A stretch of DNA of 64,000 nt. Source: Uranotaenia lowii (Eukaryota; Arthropoda; Insecta; Diptera; Culicidae). Shown in pieces: positions 45,601-54,117 of this stretch. The DNA lies in the NCBI RefSeq assembly GCF_029784155.1, contig NC_073691.1, positions 62,984,822 through 63,048,821 of the forward strand. The letters run 5' to 3'. Position 1 is the first letter of the stretch. Every line of letters begins with the position of its first letter. Position numbers and translations under genes: made by a program. The notes under the pieces were generated by a model. That model saw only the letters and a program-made list of their open reading frames with translations. It was not told where the DNA came from and searched no databases.

Positions 45601-46607
45601 TTCTTCACGTCCAGCAGACAAGAGAGCTTCCCCATGCGCTTTTCTCTTTCCGGCTCTTTTCCTCCTTTTTGGAGTTCGCATACCCCAGTCGAATCGCAAA
45701 CTCCGAGATGTTAATGGGTGCGTTTTTCCAAACAGTGGTGCCCAGGATGAGTTTGCCGCCCCTTTTTAGACCCCCAGCCCATCTAAGCTTTCAATAACTG
45801 AATTCTAAATTAATGGGACATGTTTAAATGTTACAATGCATATATACAGTGAATCGCAAAAGTGTGGATACCCTTATGGAATAACATATTGAAATTACCA
45901 GATAAGAATAGCAACATCAATGTGACACTCCTGCTTTTTTTTCTAAAAATACCAGCTAAGTACAAATATAAATTCATTTTTCACCTTCCAGACATCCCCA
46001 TATACTTCGACTGTACACTTGGTTTCACGACGAGCGCCGAATCTATCTGGCCCTCGAGTTGGCATCCCAAGGAGAGCTCTACAAACACCTTAAAGCATCG
46101 CCGCATGGTCGTTTTAACGAAAAGCGCTCTGCAAAATACACCTATCAAGTGGCAGATGCCCTGAATTATTGCCATGCAAACAATGTTATCCACCGGGACC
46201 TGAAACCTGAAAACATCCTGTTGACCGATGACGACGATGTAAAGTTGGCCGATTTCGGTTGGTCAGCACATACCAATTCCAATAAGCGCAAGACGATGTG
46301 CGGCACCTTAGACTACTTGCCACCAGAAATGGTCGAAGGTAGCTCGTACGACGATTCGGTAGACCAGTGGTGCTTGGGAATATTGTGCTACGAGTTTCTA
46401 GTAGGCTATCCGCCGTTCGAGTCTGAATCGAACGAAGCTACCTATGCTAAGATCAAAAAGTTGCAAGTCACATATCCTCAGTTTATGAGTGCTGGATCGA
46501 AGGACCTGATTTCGAAGCTTCTACGGAAACCAAGCAGCTCTCGCATCTCTTTAGTTGATGTTATGAAACACTACTGGATCAAAGAAAATATGGTCAAAAA
46601 ACTATAA
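36693..46607 (+). CDS. aurB: Aurora-B-type serine/threonine kinase, two exons
   Basis: Exon 36693-37003 and exon 45992-46607 join in phase 2 (AA|A, Lys104) to give 308 residues. The 8988-bp intron (gtgagt...ccttccag) contains an entire Ty3/gypsy element in antisense. Kinase signatures: glycine loop GRGKFGRVY (55-63), VAMK Lys77, REVEIQ helix C, HRDLKPEN (171-178), DFGWSAH (191-197) and an activation segment [15 protein letters not shown] with Thr205. The KRKTMCGT form and the short N-terminus favour Aurora B (catalytic subunit of the chromosomal passenger complex; centromere and midzone, histone H3 phosphorylation) over Aurora A. The length and all catalytic residues look functional. The intron insertion should be removed by splicing unless the antisense element disturbs it. 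Confidence 0.93.
37326..37998 (-). repeat. Ty3/gypsy LTR, left copy (3' LTR)
   Basis: 673 bp, TGTAAT...TTACA, essentially identical to 45163-45835. It contains short plus-strand ORFs (for example at 37672-37932) duplicated exactly in the other LTR; they are not genes. Confidence 0.92.
37999..38988 (-). other. 3' untranslated region of the Ty3/gypsy element
   Basis: About 990 bp between the pol stop and the 3' LTR. No env, chromodomain or other ORF. It contains small inverted repeats (for example GTCTTGGTGGCTGAGGCCAC near 38288), but nothing I can name. Confidence 0.6.
38989..40140 (-). pseudogene. Pol, integrase part (second frame after a frameshift)
   Basis: The frame holding the integrase ends at the stop at 38989. 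Visible are the HHCC zinc motif (H...H, then CTVCKETK), MDYIGPLP (first catalytic Asp), VLTDNATTF (second Asp) and a downstream NPVERLNRS (Glu). A C-terminal GPY/F-like segment [21 protein letters not shown] follows. It is separated from the upstream pol frame by a single-base indel at about 40135-40145. The upstream frame hits a stop at 40109, shortly after the RNase H and linker, while good similarity resumes in this frame. Integrase inserts the cDNA; here it would not be made without a frameshift. No chromodomain is seen. Confidence 0.85.
40109..42127 (-). CDS. Pol, protease / reverse transcriptase / RNase H part
   Basis: ATG at 42127, 672 residues. The aspartic protease motif is [12 protein letters not shown]. 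The reverse transcriptase has [17 protein letters not shown] and [13 protein letters not shown] segments, LPFGLCNSP and the catalytic YLDD. RNase H is shown by [17 protein letters not shown] and [21 protein letters not shown], ending with DALSRS. The start overlaps the gag end by 58 bp in the -1 frame, so expression probably uses -1 frameshifting or reinitiation. The reading frame ends prematurely at 40109 because of the indel noted for the integrase part. Confidence 0.9.
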   Translation of the reverse strand: MSVLFKKRSASEGHESFKVDYSPEQVLLSLGYEPLSVNEEQDSEFVLSLLNENRPFIFPSIYNQSIRTLLDSGSQKTLISLQTARIWQGLGTKIHPSNVRLTSASGDTLKVIGTVYLPYQYGNQTRIVETTVVEALPVECIAGMDFFNAFEIHILKGEEMICQINESLSPESESKLIELTEDQSEEIERIKRIFKPAVSDVLEVTPLIEHHIEIKEEFKDIAPVRVMPFPFSPVIQKKLNEEIDRLLQLGIIEESHSEWSLNAVPIKKPNGTVRLCLDARKLNERTKRDSYPIAHIGRILGRLGKTRYLSTIDLKDAFLQVPLSRESKPLTAFCIQGRGLFQYTRLPFGLCNSPATLSRLMDRILGNGALEPQVFVYLDDIILASDSFEEHIRLLEEVAHRLADANLAINIDKSQFCRSEVPFLGYLLSCDGLRPDPAKIQGILDFEAPRTVRQIRRFLGMVNYYRRFVSDFSTITVPISDLLAGKPKLVKWTPEAEDAFRKIKEKLVTAPILSNPDFELEFVVQTDASDKAVAGVLTQVQAGSEKVISFFSQKLNSAQQNYSATEKEALAALLSIDKFRGYIEGSHFTLVTDASALQYIRNNKWKPSSRLSRWSLELQHLDMTIIHRRGIDNVVPDALSRSICAVQGSTFQELVNKNSAEPRTVSGFSLRR
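42070..44733 (-). CDS. Gag polyprotein of the Ty3/gypsy element
   Basis: ATG at 44733, 887 residues, intact. The N-terminal part is charged and followed by a long Ser/Thr/Asn-rich linker. A retrotransposon gag core ([20 protein letters not shown], then [17 protein letters not shown]) lies at about residues 515-620. The Asn/Arg/Gln-rich region then precedes a C-terminal zinc-knuckle-like array ([31 protein letters not shown]). Gag forms the particle that packages element RNA. It is long for a Ty3/gypsy gag; most of the excess is the low-complexity linker. Confidence 0.88.
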   Translation of the reverse strand: MSLESDYFNEMVFVYLTPEEVIFELEIRNLLDARDRSLSLNRRKLKNALREEKEGLMRIFVYNRNPENEIQIFRDRLERVWANLSVNILDRKLSQTGLLHLYHRIKLFKQFFGTSSRANEANNIFIKVIQTYNTHFSNQSSSVAFTSPSSFATITTISTATTAAVVQATQSATGSFAIVPLSSTNGAKNCVANEDLPAELLGAASLEAQTQLAGTTNATSSFVSTPNITRSDSPILQFPTPVSNYNTSNKNSLHDINSILRVNNLSIVSTSVSIASRSTTTNSTTISCGAGVRTQPTWSIPQYKISSRIQANRQVRFDTHRNIEPEVMSAPHTVQGCAPNFVRVSDPYMGERENQCNVRNVYNNFDLMSDEDDAELNYGSNKPSLLAHGRRNSGAQINTIYEPSTWSDPKYNLEEDYEEEERSPWNYRNHSAAIRGPPANRVRSRDEMSDQQQNFSTFPARNEYNRRNASQDRDGWSHREQFRWESAPTPNVNPFQNMDFNPIPNRSKTIPVVKWPMRYSGEDRGAGINTFLWEINDWTQAQQTTELELLRTFGNLLTGKAKLWFTSNKHRFQTYSELIDNLIATFRHPDLDHHILMEIYQRRQQRNESFLEFFLEVERKFKSLAEPVSEREIVLTLRRNMKPDYKRALVGREIHNLFELQKACREIDATNTYLLTRSLPISQTNSVHEDRTSPMYRQSATYNNNVRPQQRSYPFLNDRDNRGNKPNQNHQGYQQADSRNRNSGNQYPKPINPNNRENSRNRGSFPRSENRQNSENQNFQLNKNKEGQKQELGGLKPDHQIAGTSRQVNQPKDSTRFKNLEIRIRDHIPLNDKFSCFNCQSQQHLTDSCSEPYSIHCQVCGFQGFPTHKCPFCSKNVQRQKDMSPSK
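44734..45162 (-). other. 5' leader of the Ty3/gypsy element
   Basis: This is the untranslated region between the 5' LTR (right copy) and gag. Just inside the LTR the minus strand reads TTGTCGTTCCAACAAAAAAC. I do not recognise the primer tRNA, so the primer-binding site is unassigned. Confidence 0.55.
45163..45835 (-). repeat. Ty3/gypsy LTR, right copy (5' LTR)
   Basis: 673 bp, direct copy of 37326-37998, flanked outside by ATGC (45836-45839). Confidence 0.92.
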
Positions 46608-46686
46608 TGTAAGTAGAAGTTACCTTGATTAGTTTAATTTCAAAATACCGACTGCATTGAATAATTATTTCACTATACAGAGTTCC

Positions 46687-46692
46687 AATAAA
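46687..46692 (+). terminator. Poly(A) signal of the Aurora-type kinase gene
   Basis: AATAAA about 80 nt after the stop codon at 46605-46607, the first such signal downstream. Confidence 0.6.
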
Positions 46693-46699
46693 AGTGGCT

Positions 46700-48074
46700 T
46701 TTTATTACACTCGAAACAGCCCTGTCTAAAAACTACAGAAAGTTGGTTTGATCCTCTTCTTCTTCGTTTTATGTTGATGGCCAGAGAATGTAACTCTATA
46801 ACACCTGTTTGTTTGATCATTATGCCACATGGCCGTCAGCCATGCGGACATTTTCGAAATCCCTTGTTGGTGGAGTTAAACGCATTCCTGTAAATTTTAC
46901 TATTTGTGTTTTCAGCAACCATACCTTTAAAGTTCAACTTAATATAGTTTTTTTTTATCTAGTAGCTGTAGAAAAATAGTAGATAATTTATATAAGTTGT
47001 AGTAATTCATTTAAATATATTAACTGTTTTGAGATCTGTCAAAGTTTGTTTGTTAACATTGATTACCAGTGTATTATCGTTTTATTGCGAAATCTTTTAT
47101 CGAGCTAGTGATTATTGAAGTACTAAATATTAGATTGAAAAGACAACTTCGATAATCGCCATTAATGTTTCAAGTTGTTAAAATAAGCGCCACGAATATC
47201 GATGGACACTCAGCCGAAATTGATTTGGAGGATAGCAGACAAATAAAACGAGGATGTCGGTATCGATTTTTGAAAAGGGCGTATGCACCAATAAAAAAAA
47301 CCCAGTTACTAGCATAAACGTATTAAACTTTCTATTTAACATCTAGAAACATGATTCTCTCTTTTTTATTTATTTTAGTGTATTTTTTTTGTAAATTCTG
47401 CATTTGGAACGGCTTTAGCCCAGTCTTCCGAAAATCAATCAAAACAAACACTCAGGATGCGTTTCCTGTTGGAAACATTCAGATTGTATAATCTGAATGG
47501 AATAATGGAAATGGAATAATGGAAACATTCAGATTGTATAATGGGACAGCGCCTCTCGCAACTGCTTCGCCTGGCTGGTATGCAATCTCGATCAGCGCTC
47601 CTATCAGCAATGCAAACCGAGTCGCATCATTCAGAATCATCGGTTTAGCAAACATCGCATATCGGAGATGAGTGAGATACAAACTGATCCATTCTGAATG
47701 TAGCTCACTAAGTATCTGCCTGAATTATATGAAATTCAAAATTATTTTTTGCAGGACGAGAAAAATCAAACAGTTGTGCGAGACGCCATAAATTCTCAGT
47801 AGTTTTAACGTGACGGACGACAGTTAATAAGAGAACTTGTAAAATTTGGAAAACATGGCGAAAGTGAACATCTTTCCCTCACAAACACAACTTCAATTTG
47901 ATTTTGATCATACTGATGTTAAAAAACGTTATAACAACAAATAAATTTGTTAATTTGCTATATATCAAATCAAACAAAATACGCTAATGATCGGCTTCAT
48001 GTATCACTCACTCACTGCCTGATCCATTCACTCCTGATCGAAGACCAACAAGATTCGCCATATGATTGCGCATT
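46700..48074. other. Intergenic stretch downstream of the kinase
   Basis: AT-rich. At 47484-47541 a short segment (ACATTCAGATTGTATAAT with GGAATAATGGAAA) is locally duplicated and partly palindromic (ATTCAGATTGTATAATCTGAAT). No convincing ORF. Confidence 0.45.
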
Positions 48075-48559
48075 GGTGAGCAGTGCTGCAAATTTTCAGT
48101 GTCAGTGAGAAATTATCAGCTGACTTTATTGCAGTGTATCGGTTAGTTCAATTCCAACTAGATTCATACGAGAATGAACAGAAAGCTCAATCCTGAAAGC
48201 TCTCTGCACATTCATTCACCAATCGGCAACATCGGTGCTTAGTATACATCCAGGCTCTTTGCAGGTTCATGAGGTTATCCAATCTTCATTTTCAGTTTCA
48301 AGCGAACATTGCTGAAAGTGAAAAAAGCTTCCTTCTATTATCATTAAATTTAGTTGAATGGGGACAAAGTTTGTTCGACTCGCTAGACATGCGCAAATTT
48401 CAGAATTACTGCTGAGATCGCTATTTTTGAAGGATTCTGATAAAAAATGCGTCTTTTTCAAATGGTGTGAAGAGGTGGGAAGGTTTAGAAATGAGTGTTC
48501 GGGTTGGCGAAACGAACGCTGGCGAGGGAGGGTATAGACGAATGTGGGGGGGCAAAATT

Positions 48560-49142
48560 ATGACAAAAAGTTGGCAATAAAATGACAAAACATGACAAAT
48601 GTGGTAAAAGTATGACAAAATTATGACAAAAAAAATCTGACAAATAGGACTGAAATTTACAATACAATGGAAAAATATTTACTAACACAACTCTGTCGAA
48701 AATATGACAAATCTGATTAAAATATGACAATATTTTAACAAAAATATGACAAAAAAGACAAAATCATGGCAAAAAAAATGACAAATGTCGTAAACAATTG
48801 ACAAAAATATGACAAATGTACCAAAATTATGACAAGCGTGGTAAAAATATGACAATAAATTGACAAAATTATGACATGAAATTGTGATAAAATCAGACAA
48901 ATTTATATATTTGAAAATTCGATATCAAAAGAACAAAAATACGACTATGTCGTCAAACTATGTAAAAATTTGACTCATTTTGATACATTTTGACTTGAAA
49001 ATTTTTGTCTCATTTGTCGGATATTTGTCATTTTATTGCCATTTTTTTGTCATATTGATGACATAATTGTTTGATTGATGTCATTTTATTGTCAAATTTT
49101 AGTTATATTTGTCAGATTTTTCTCATTATTTCTTTTGTCAAA
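48560..49142. repeat. Degenerate TGACAAAA repeats in two opposite orientations
   Basis: From 48560 to about 48900 the plus strand repeats ATGACAAAA-like words at 9-20 bp intervals. From about 48990 to 49142 the complement (TTTTGTCAT, ATTTGTCAG) is repeated. The region therefore forms a loose inverted repeat centred near 48950. More TTTTGTCATTTTTTG words follow the foldback at 50180-50240. Confidence 0.7.
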
Positions 49143-49149
49143 ATTTTAT

Positions 49150-50148
49150 CACAGAGAACAGACATCGGGCCCCGAACAAAAATTTGTTGAAATCGTGTGT
49201 GAGAATACCCACCTAAGTTTCAAACCAAATTCGTAAGTGGACTAACATCCATAAGATGTCGCTACCAGTACATATATTTTTCCATTTTTTCGACACGCTC
49301 AGAAATTAATACTCATAGCTTATCTCAAATCAGGCCATTGCAAAGTATGAGAGTAACACAACTTTTTGTGTAATAAATTTTAAGAACATCTTGATTTAAA
49401 AAAAAATGCAAATCATATTTCAATCATACTTTAATCGCTGTCATATGTCCCAGCATATGCCCCATATTGTTCAATCAATATTGGCGCTGAATTGAAAGTT
49501 GAATTCCAAGTTTTAAAGTATGTCTGTCAGTAAATAGTTTTCTAGAACAGAGAATGTGAACATAAATGTTATAATTGTTAATTATGGGTCGGTATTCCAG
49601 TCGACGTTATCTTGTAACTCATGTTTATAAATAACTTTGATAATTTCTACTGATTAATAACCCTGAGTTACAAGTCCTCATCTATCGATCTCAGGTAACA
49701 TCAACCAGAATATCGAGCCATAGTTTACAATTATAACATTTATGTTCACATTTTCTGTTCTAGAAAACTGTTAACTAATAGTAAAATCCCAACACATACT
49801 TTAACACTTTCAATTCAACTTTCAATTCAGCGCCAAGATTGTTTGAATAATATGGGACATATGACAGCGTTCAATTGTGATTGAAATATGATTTGCATTT
49901 TTTTTTTAAATCATGATGTTTTAAAATTTATTACACCAAAATTTGTGTTACTGTCATACATTGCACATGGCCACCTTTGAGATAAGCTATGAGTATTAAT
50001 TTCTAAGCGTGTCGAAAAAATGAAAACAAAAATAAGTGTACCGGTAGCGACATCTTATGTATGTTAGTCCACTTACGCATTTGGTTTGAAACTTAGGTTG
50101 GTATTCACACACACGTGTTGAGCTCCAGCTCGAACTCTGTTCTCTGTG
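49150..50148. mobile_element. Foldback element with arms of nearly 500 bp
   Basis: Almost the whole 999 bp is one imperfect inverted repeat: left arm 49150 to about 49630, right arm about 49655-50148, roughly 85 percent complementary by eye. Ends are CACAGAGAACAGA and its complement-like CTGTTCTCTGTG. The 7-bp TSD ATTTTAT lies at 49143-49149 and 50149-50155. The loop is only a few tens of bases. No ORF. It sits inside the 2.6 kb hAT-like element, so it is the younger of the two. Confidence 0.85.
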
Positions 50149-50710
50149 ATTTTATCATGTTTTCAACATATTTATCACATTGTGTAATAATTTTGTCATT
50201 TTTTGACCACATTTTGTGAAATATTTTGTCATTATTAATTACCATAAATTCAATTCTCACGAATTTTATATTCATCCATCCTCTTGTTCCCCCTTCAAAT
50301 AATCGTATAGTCTCACAATTCGCGTTTTCTTTTTGAATCCCAATTCATAATTTGCAAAAATGGCAAAAACAAATGCTTACTGAAATTATCAGCCACTTTC
50401 GCTGACACTGATTGAATGCTTAAGCTGCAGTCACTGATCGAAAACAGTGAGTGACAGAAATGCCTAAGCGAAAGACGCTTTCCTAGCTTTCGAGTGAAAC
50501 AAGTTAGTTCGGGTTTACGAGTGAGCTTTCTACTGACTGATAAACAAACTCACACAGCTTTCTGTAGCCACGAAGATGACCGAGCCGATCAGAAGCTTTT
50601 ATATTTGTTGACTTTTCTATTCCGTTCATTTCAGTTGAAGCTTTTTACACTGATAGAAAATCACAGTCAGTATCATTTGTGCTTTAAGAAAATTTGCAGC
50701 ACTGGGTGAG

Positions 50711-53365
50711 ATTCCAATTTGATGATGGTGCTGCACTGTTTTGACAGCAAGCATCGTACGAGGTGATCTGTATTTAGCGATGAATTGAACGATCGATGAT
50801 CGGGTAGGTCCAGTAGCAATCAATAACGAAACCCGACCGTTGTACGTTCAGGTGCGAAGTGCAATCAGAAACATTCATTGAAAATGAGTGATATTCGAAA
50901 CACTGCTTTAGCCTTTAAACTTCAAAAAGCTGAACTCGTTTTGTTTGATTACAATTGTGCGCTTATATCTAGTTCACATTTTGAGAGAAAAAAGAAAGTA
51001 GAATAGGGAAATATGAAAATATAGACGAAGATCAATAGCTTTTAGAAAAAGCTATATTTCAAACATGTAGTTCAAGTCAATCACAGCCAGCACATCTCAT
51101 TGAAACATAGTGTGATTTTCGTCGGGGTCTATGAAGATGGACCTTCGTTCCAGCGACAAGATGCACCACACACGACCAAACAATATGCTCGATGTCGATA
51201 TCATGGTAACCACATATAGCTTTTTTGTTAGTAGCAGAGGCAACCTAGTTTTCAACGAGTTCCGCTCTAACTGCTGTCATTGTGTTCGTTTATTGCTACA
51301 AAAGTCAACCAGTTGTTACAGTTGATTTTCAGAACTTTTATTTCGGTGTGATTTGAATAAAAATACAGTTAAAAAAACCCAACCCTAATCGAAAACAAAA
51401 CAAGAGTGAACTTGTTCGACCAGATTTGGCCCACTGTATCAAACTTATTTTTGAAAAAAATCGACAGCCCATAATTCCTGGAAAACTTAAAAAAACTGGT
51501 TCCGTCATCGATATTTCCGGTTGCAAAATTGGAGGAGAGTGTGGTGCTTCGCCTGCAGCGCTCACCATTCACGAGGGCACAAAATTGTGAGGCCCCAGCA
51601 ACCGGAAGCATAGCCACCGATGTGTGTGATATTGTGCGATTCCCGTGGCGATAACAGCCACACCTCCGGCTGCGTGGGAAGTGCTGCACCAGCAGCGGAA
51701 AAAACAACAACTCCAGCAGCAGCATGGCAAGGCGGTCGAGCGTCTTGGAGACAAGTGCGAAGGCGCCAGTCGGACGTGAGCCGTAAGTGGAATTTGAATG
51801 AAACTGCACTCTAACAAAAATGACGGGAGATTGGCTGGGAAAATAAAATGTGACCAATAGTAAAATTAACCCAATGCTTTCGGTTTTTTATTTTGTGGCG
51901 ATGACCAATACCAACCTTCCGTTACACTGTTTTGCCCGAGTTTTGAATCATAAGCAGGCGGTCGCACCCCTAGAAGTTGTCACTGTTGGGGGTCAGCATT
52001 ATGGTAAGTGTAACAACCATATATTTGTATCGTCCCGGGTGACGATTTTGTTTGTTTATGAGGAAAAAGTTTGCCCCCGTGCCAATGGAACGCTAATAGA
52101 TTGCTGCCAGCAATATCAAAACGATAGAGGACCGCGTTTGAGGAATAATGATTGGACATGACACGGAAAAATATACGAATGCCGGCTCTATTCGGTACTT
52201 CTTCTTTGATACAGTTTATTGGTGAGGGACAAAATTTCAGTATGTGGTCAAGATTCTATTCAATAAAATGCTCCTCTCTCTTTTCAACACCTTTCAGTGT
52301 TCTCGTTGATTAACTGTGGAAACCTAGTTATTCACGAGTTTTGACCTAACTGCTGTCATTGTGTTCGTTTATTAATTCAGAAGTCCACTAGTTTTGACCG
52401 AGGTTTGAACCTCAAGCAGGCGGTTGCAACCCCTAGAAGTTGTCAGTGTTGGGGAAATGCATAAGGGGGAGTATCCGCAATGCCAGGTAAATGTTTAACG
52501 TTTTGTAGTTTGGACAAATGTACCCAACAAACATTTTTTGCTGAACAACCGCTGAAACATTATTTAGTTCTAATTTTAAATCAGCTATCTTGCTGAAAGA
52601 ATGCAACCAAAATTCAGGGAGAAGCTGCTGTTCAGCCCTTAAACATCGAGATTTGGAGAAATTAATCAGCGAAGGTGCCATGAAACGTTCTGCCTAGGAG
52701 TTGAAGCTTAGGATGAGCAGGTCTATGTTTCTTAGAGAAAACAACCATCTCCGTATTCTGAGCAGAAAACTCAATCCCAAAATCACACTTTTCACGTGTT
52801 ATCTAAACGACCCTTCAGGTGAAGTGTTTTCGCTCAAGGAGTTCGTTGACGGGGACACCGTCAAACATAACATGCTTACGAAGCTTACGAAAGAATTTGA
52901 CAACATTTTTTAACACAATCGTCAACTCGCTAATCGAAATAATGTGTGTTTGTCTGTTTCGACGCATTAGGTACAAAGTCGAATCGATGTGAATGAAGTT
53001 TGGAAAGCATTGCCTTCGGTGAATGTATAAAATCATGAATTTTAAAACCTTTATGTACGCATACACAGCTTTTATTCTATTGAATTAAACAACTCAGCTT
53101 TATGAAGGAAAGGAAAAGAAAGAGGAAGAATCTTTAGATGTTAAATAGTTTCCTCAAAAAAGCAAATCGGATTAATCATGCGCAATCCAAAAATTTAAGG
53201 GGGAAGTGGTTTAAATAAGTAAATTTTTCTTACTAGTTAATCTGACTGACTAATAAACATACCTGCCTTCATTTATAGATGGTAGAAAAGCTGTTAAATG
53301 AACAAAATGCGGTGGACAAATCTCGTGCAAAATATTATTTGCAAATTTGCACATGTAAACATTAC
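50711..53365. other. Intergenic stretch with partial direct repeats
   Basis: Two short segments are each present twice in direct orientation. CTAACTGCTGTCATTGTGTTCG with flanks occurs at about 51243-51293 and 52322-52376; CAGGCGGT-GCA-CCCCTAGAAGTTGTCA with flanks at about 51937-52003 and 52397-52460. A GC-richer exon-like segment is at 51570-51800, ending near a possible donor (GCC|gtaagt), with open frames on both strands but no recognised domain. An ATG at 52713 opens 66 codons to 52913. I cannot assemble a gene model. Confidence 0.4.
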
Positions 53366-53373
53366 ATTACCAG

Positions 53374-53737
53374 CAAGGTTGCCGAAAAAAAATTCTGTGT
53401 TTTTGAGAAAAAAAAATCTTAATTTACCCAAAAATTCTATGATGGGTTTTCTGTGATGGTATTCCCATTATTTTCATTGAAAATTCATGACAAGTTGTAT
53501 CTTTTTACATTTTAATTCAGGAAAACCAATCAACATTAGAAATCTAAAAAATTAAAAGTAAGAAATATAAATTCTATATTTTTGCAAGAAAAAATAAAAT
53601 TTTTGAAATTCATTCAAAATTTAAAAATTCTGTGAATGTTTCAAAATTCTGTGTTCTGCGACACAGATTCTGTAATAACATTTTTTTTATCCACATTCTT
53701 TGAAATTACAGATTTTTCTGTGATTTCGGCAACCTTG
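53374..53737. mobile_element. hAT-like MITE, 364 bp
   Basis: Ends CAAGGTTGCCGAAA and its exact complement TTTCGGCAACCTTG (14 bp), flanked by an 8-bp duplication with one mismatch (ATTACCAG at 53366-53373, ATTACTAG at 53738-53745). An 8-bp TSD fits hAT. The interior is AT-rich with repeated AATTCTGTG words. Confidence 0.75.
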
Positions 53738-53745
53738 ATTACTAG

Positions 53746-54117
53746 GCAGTCAATTTTCATACATGCATTCAATAATTATTCACAAAACAAAGTGTGGCAT
53801 TTTTTTCGAATACACTCCTTAGTATTCTACATAATACAATTGAAAAAAAAAATCTTTCCAGAATTTCATTCCGCTGAAAATGCCACCATCAAAATTTGAG
53901 TCATTAAAAAAATGGCGATTAAAATCTTATATAACAAAAAATCACACTTTATTTTATCGACCGAGTAAGAAGAAAAGATATCCTTTAGCTTTGATCTGCC
54001 CCTCTTCACGAAATTTCCTTATATCCCTTCCCACTTCCCATCATTTTTCAAATTTAGCCGTTTTTCTTGATTCAATGTTTTCACAAATGGATTGATTTTA
54101 AGGGTAGCGGTAGTTTA
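53746..54117. other. AT-rich non-coding spacer
   Basis: No gene or repeat recognised between two TIR elements. Confidence 0.45.

Larger units (their letters stand above)
37326..45835 (-). mobile_element. Full-length Ty3/gypsy LTR retrotransposon in the kinase intron
   Basis: Two 673-bp LTRs (37326-37998 and 45163-45835; TGTAATATAAG...AAATGTTACA) differ at one base that I can see (GTTAACGGG against GTTAATGGG). The 4-bp TSD ATGC is at 37322-37325 and 45836-45839. Gag (44733-42070) and pol (42127-38989) run on the minus strand, opposite to the host gene. A polypurine tract (GGGGGTAAA on the minus strand) abuts the left LTR. There is no env-like ORF. Pol has a frameshift near 40140, so this copy is probably not autonomous despite its youth. 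Confidence 0.93.
48081..50704. mobile_element. hAT-like non-autonomous element, 2.6 kb
   Basis: The ends are exact 17-bp inverted repeats, CAGTGCTGCAAATTTTC (48081-48097) and its complement ending at 50704, flanked by GGTGAG on both sides (48075-48080 and 50705-50710). CAGTG-starting TIRs are typical of hAT elements; the TSD seen is 6 bp rather than the usual 8. The interior lacks a transposase and consists of degenerate ATGACAAAA repeats (about 48560-49145 and 50155-50240, partly inverted) interrupted by a nested foldback element at 49150-50148. Confidence 0.75.

Noticed and set aside
45840..45875. CAGTGAATCGCAAAAGTGTGG resembles a Tc1-type transposon end
   Set aside because: A single end with no inverted partner in the intron; could be chance.
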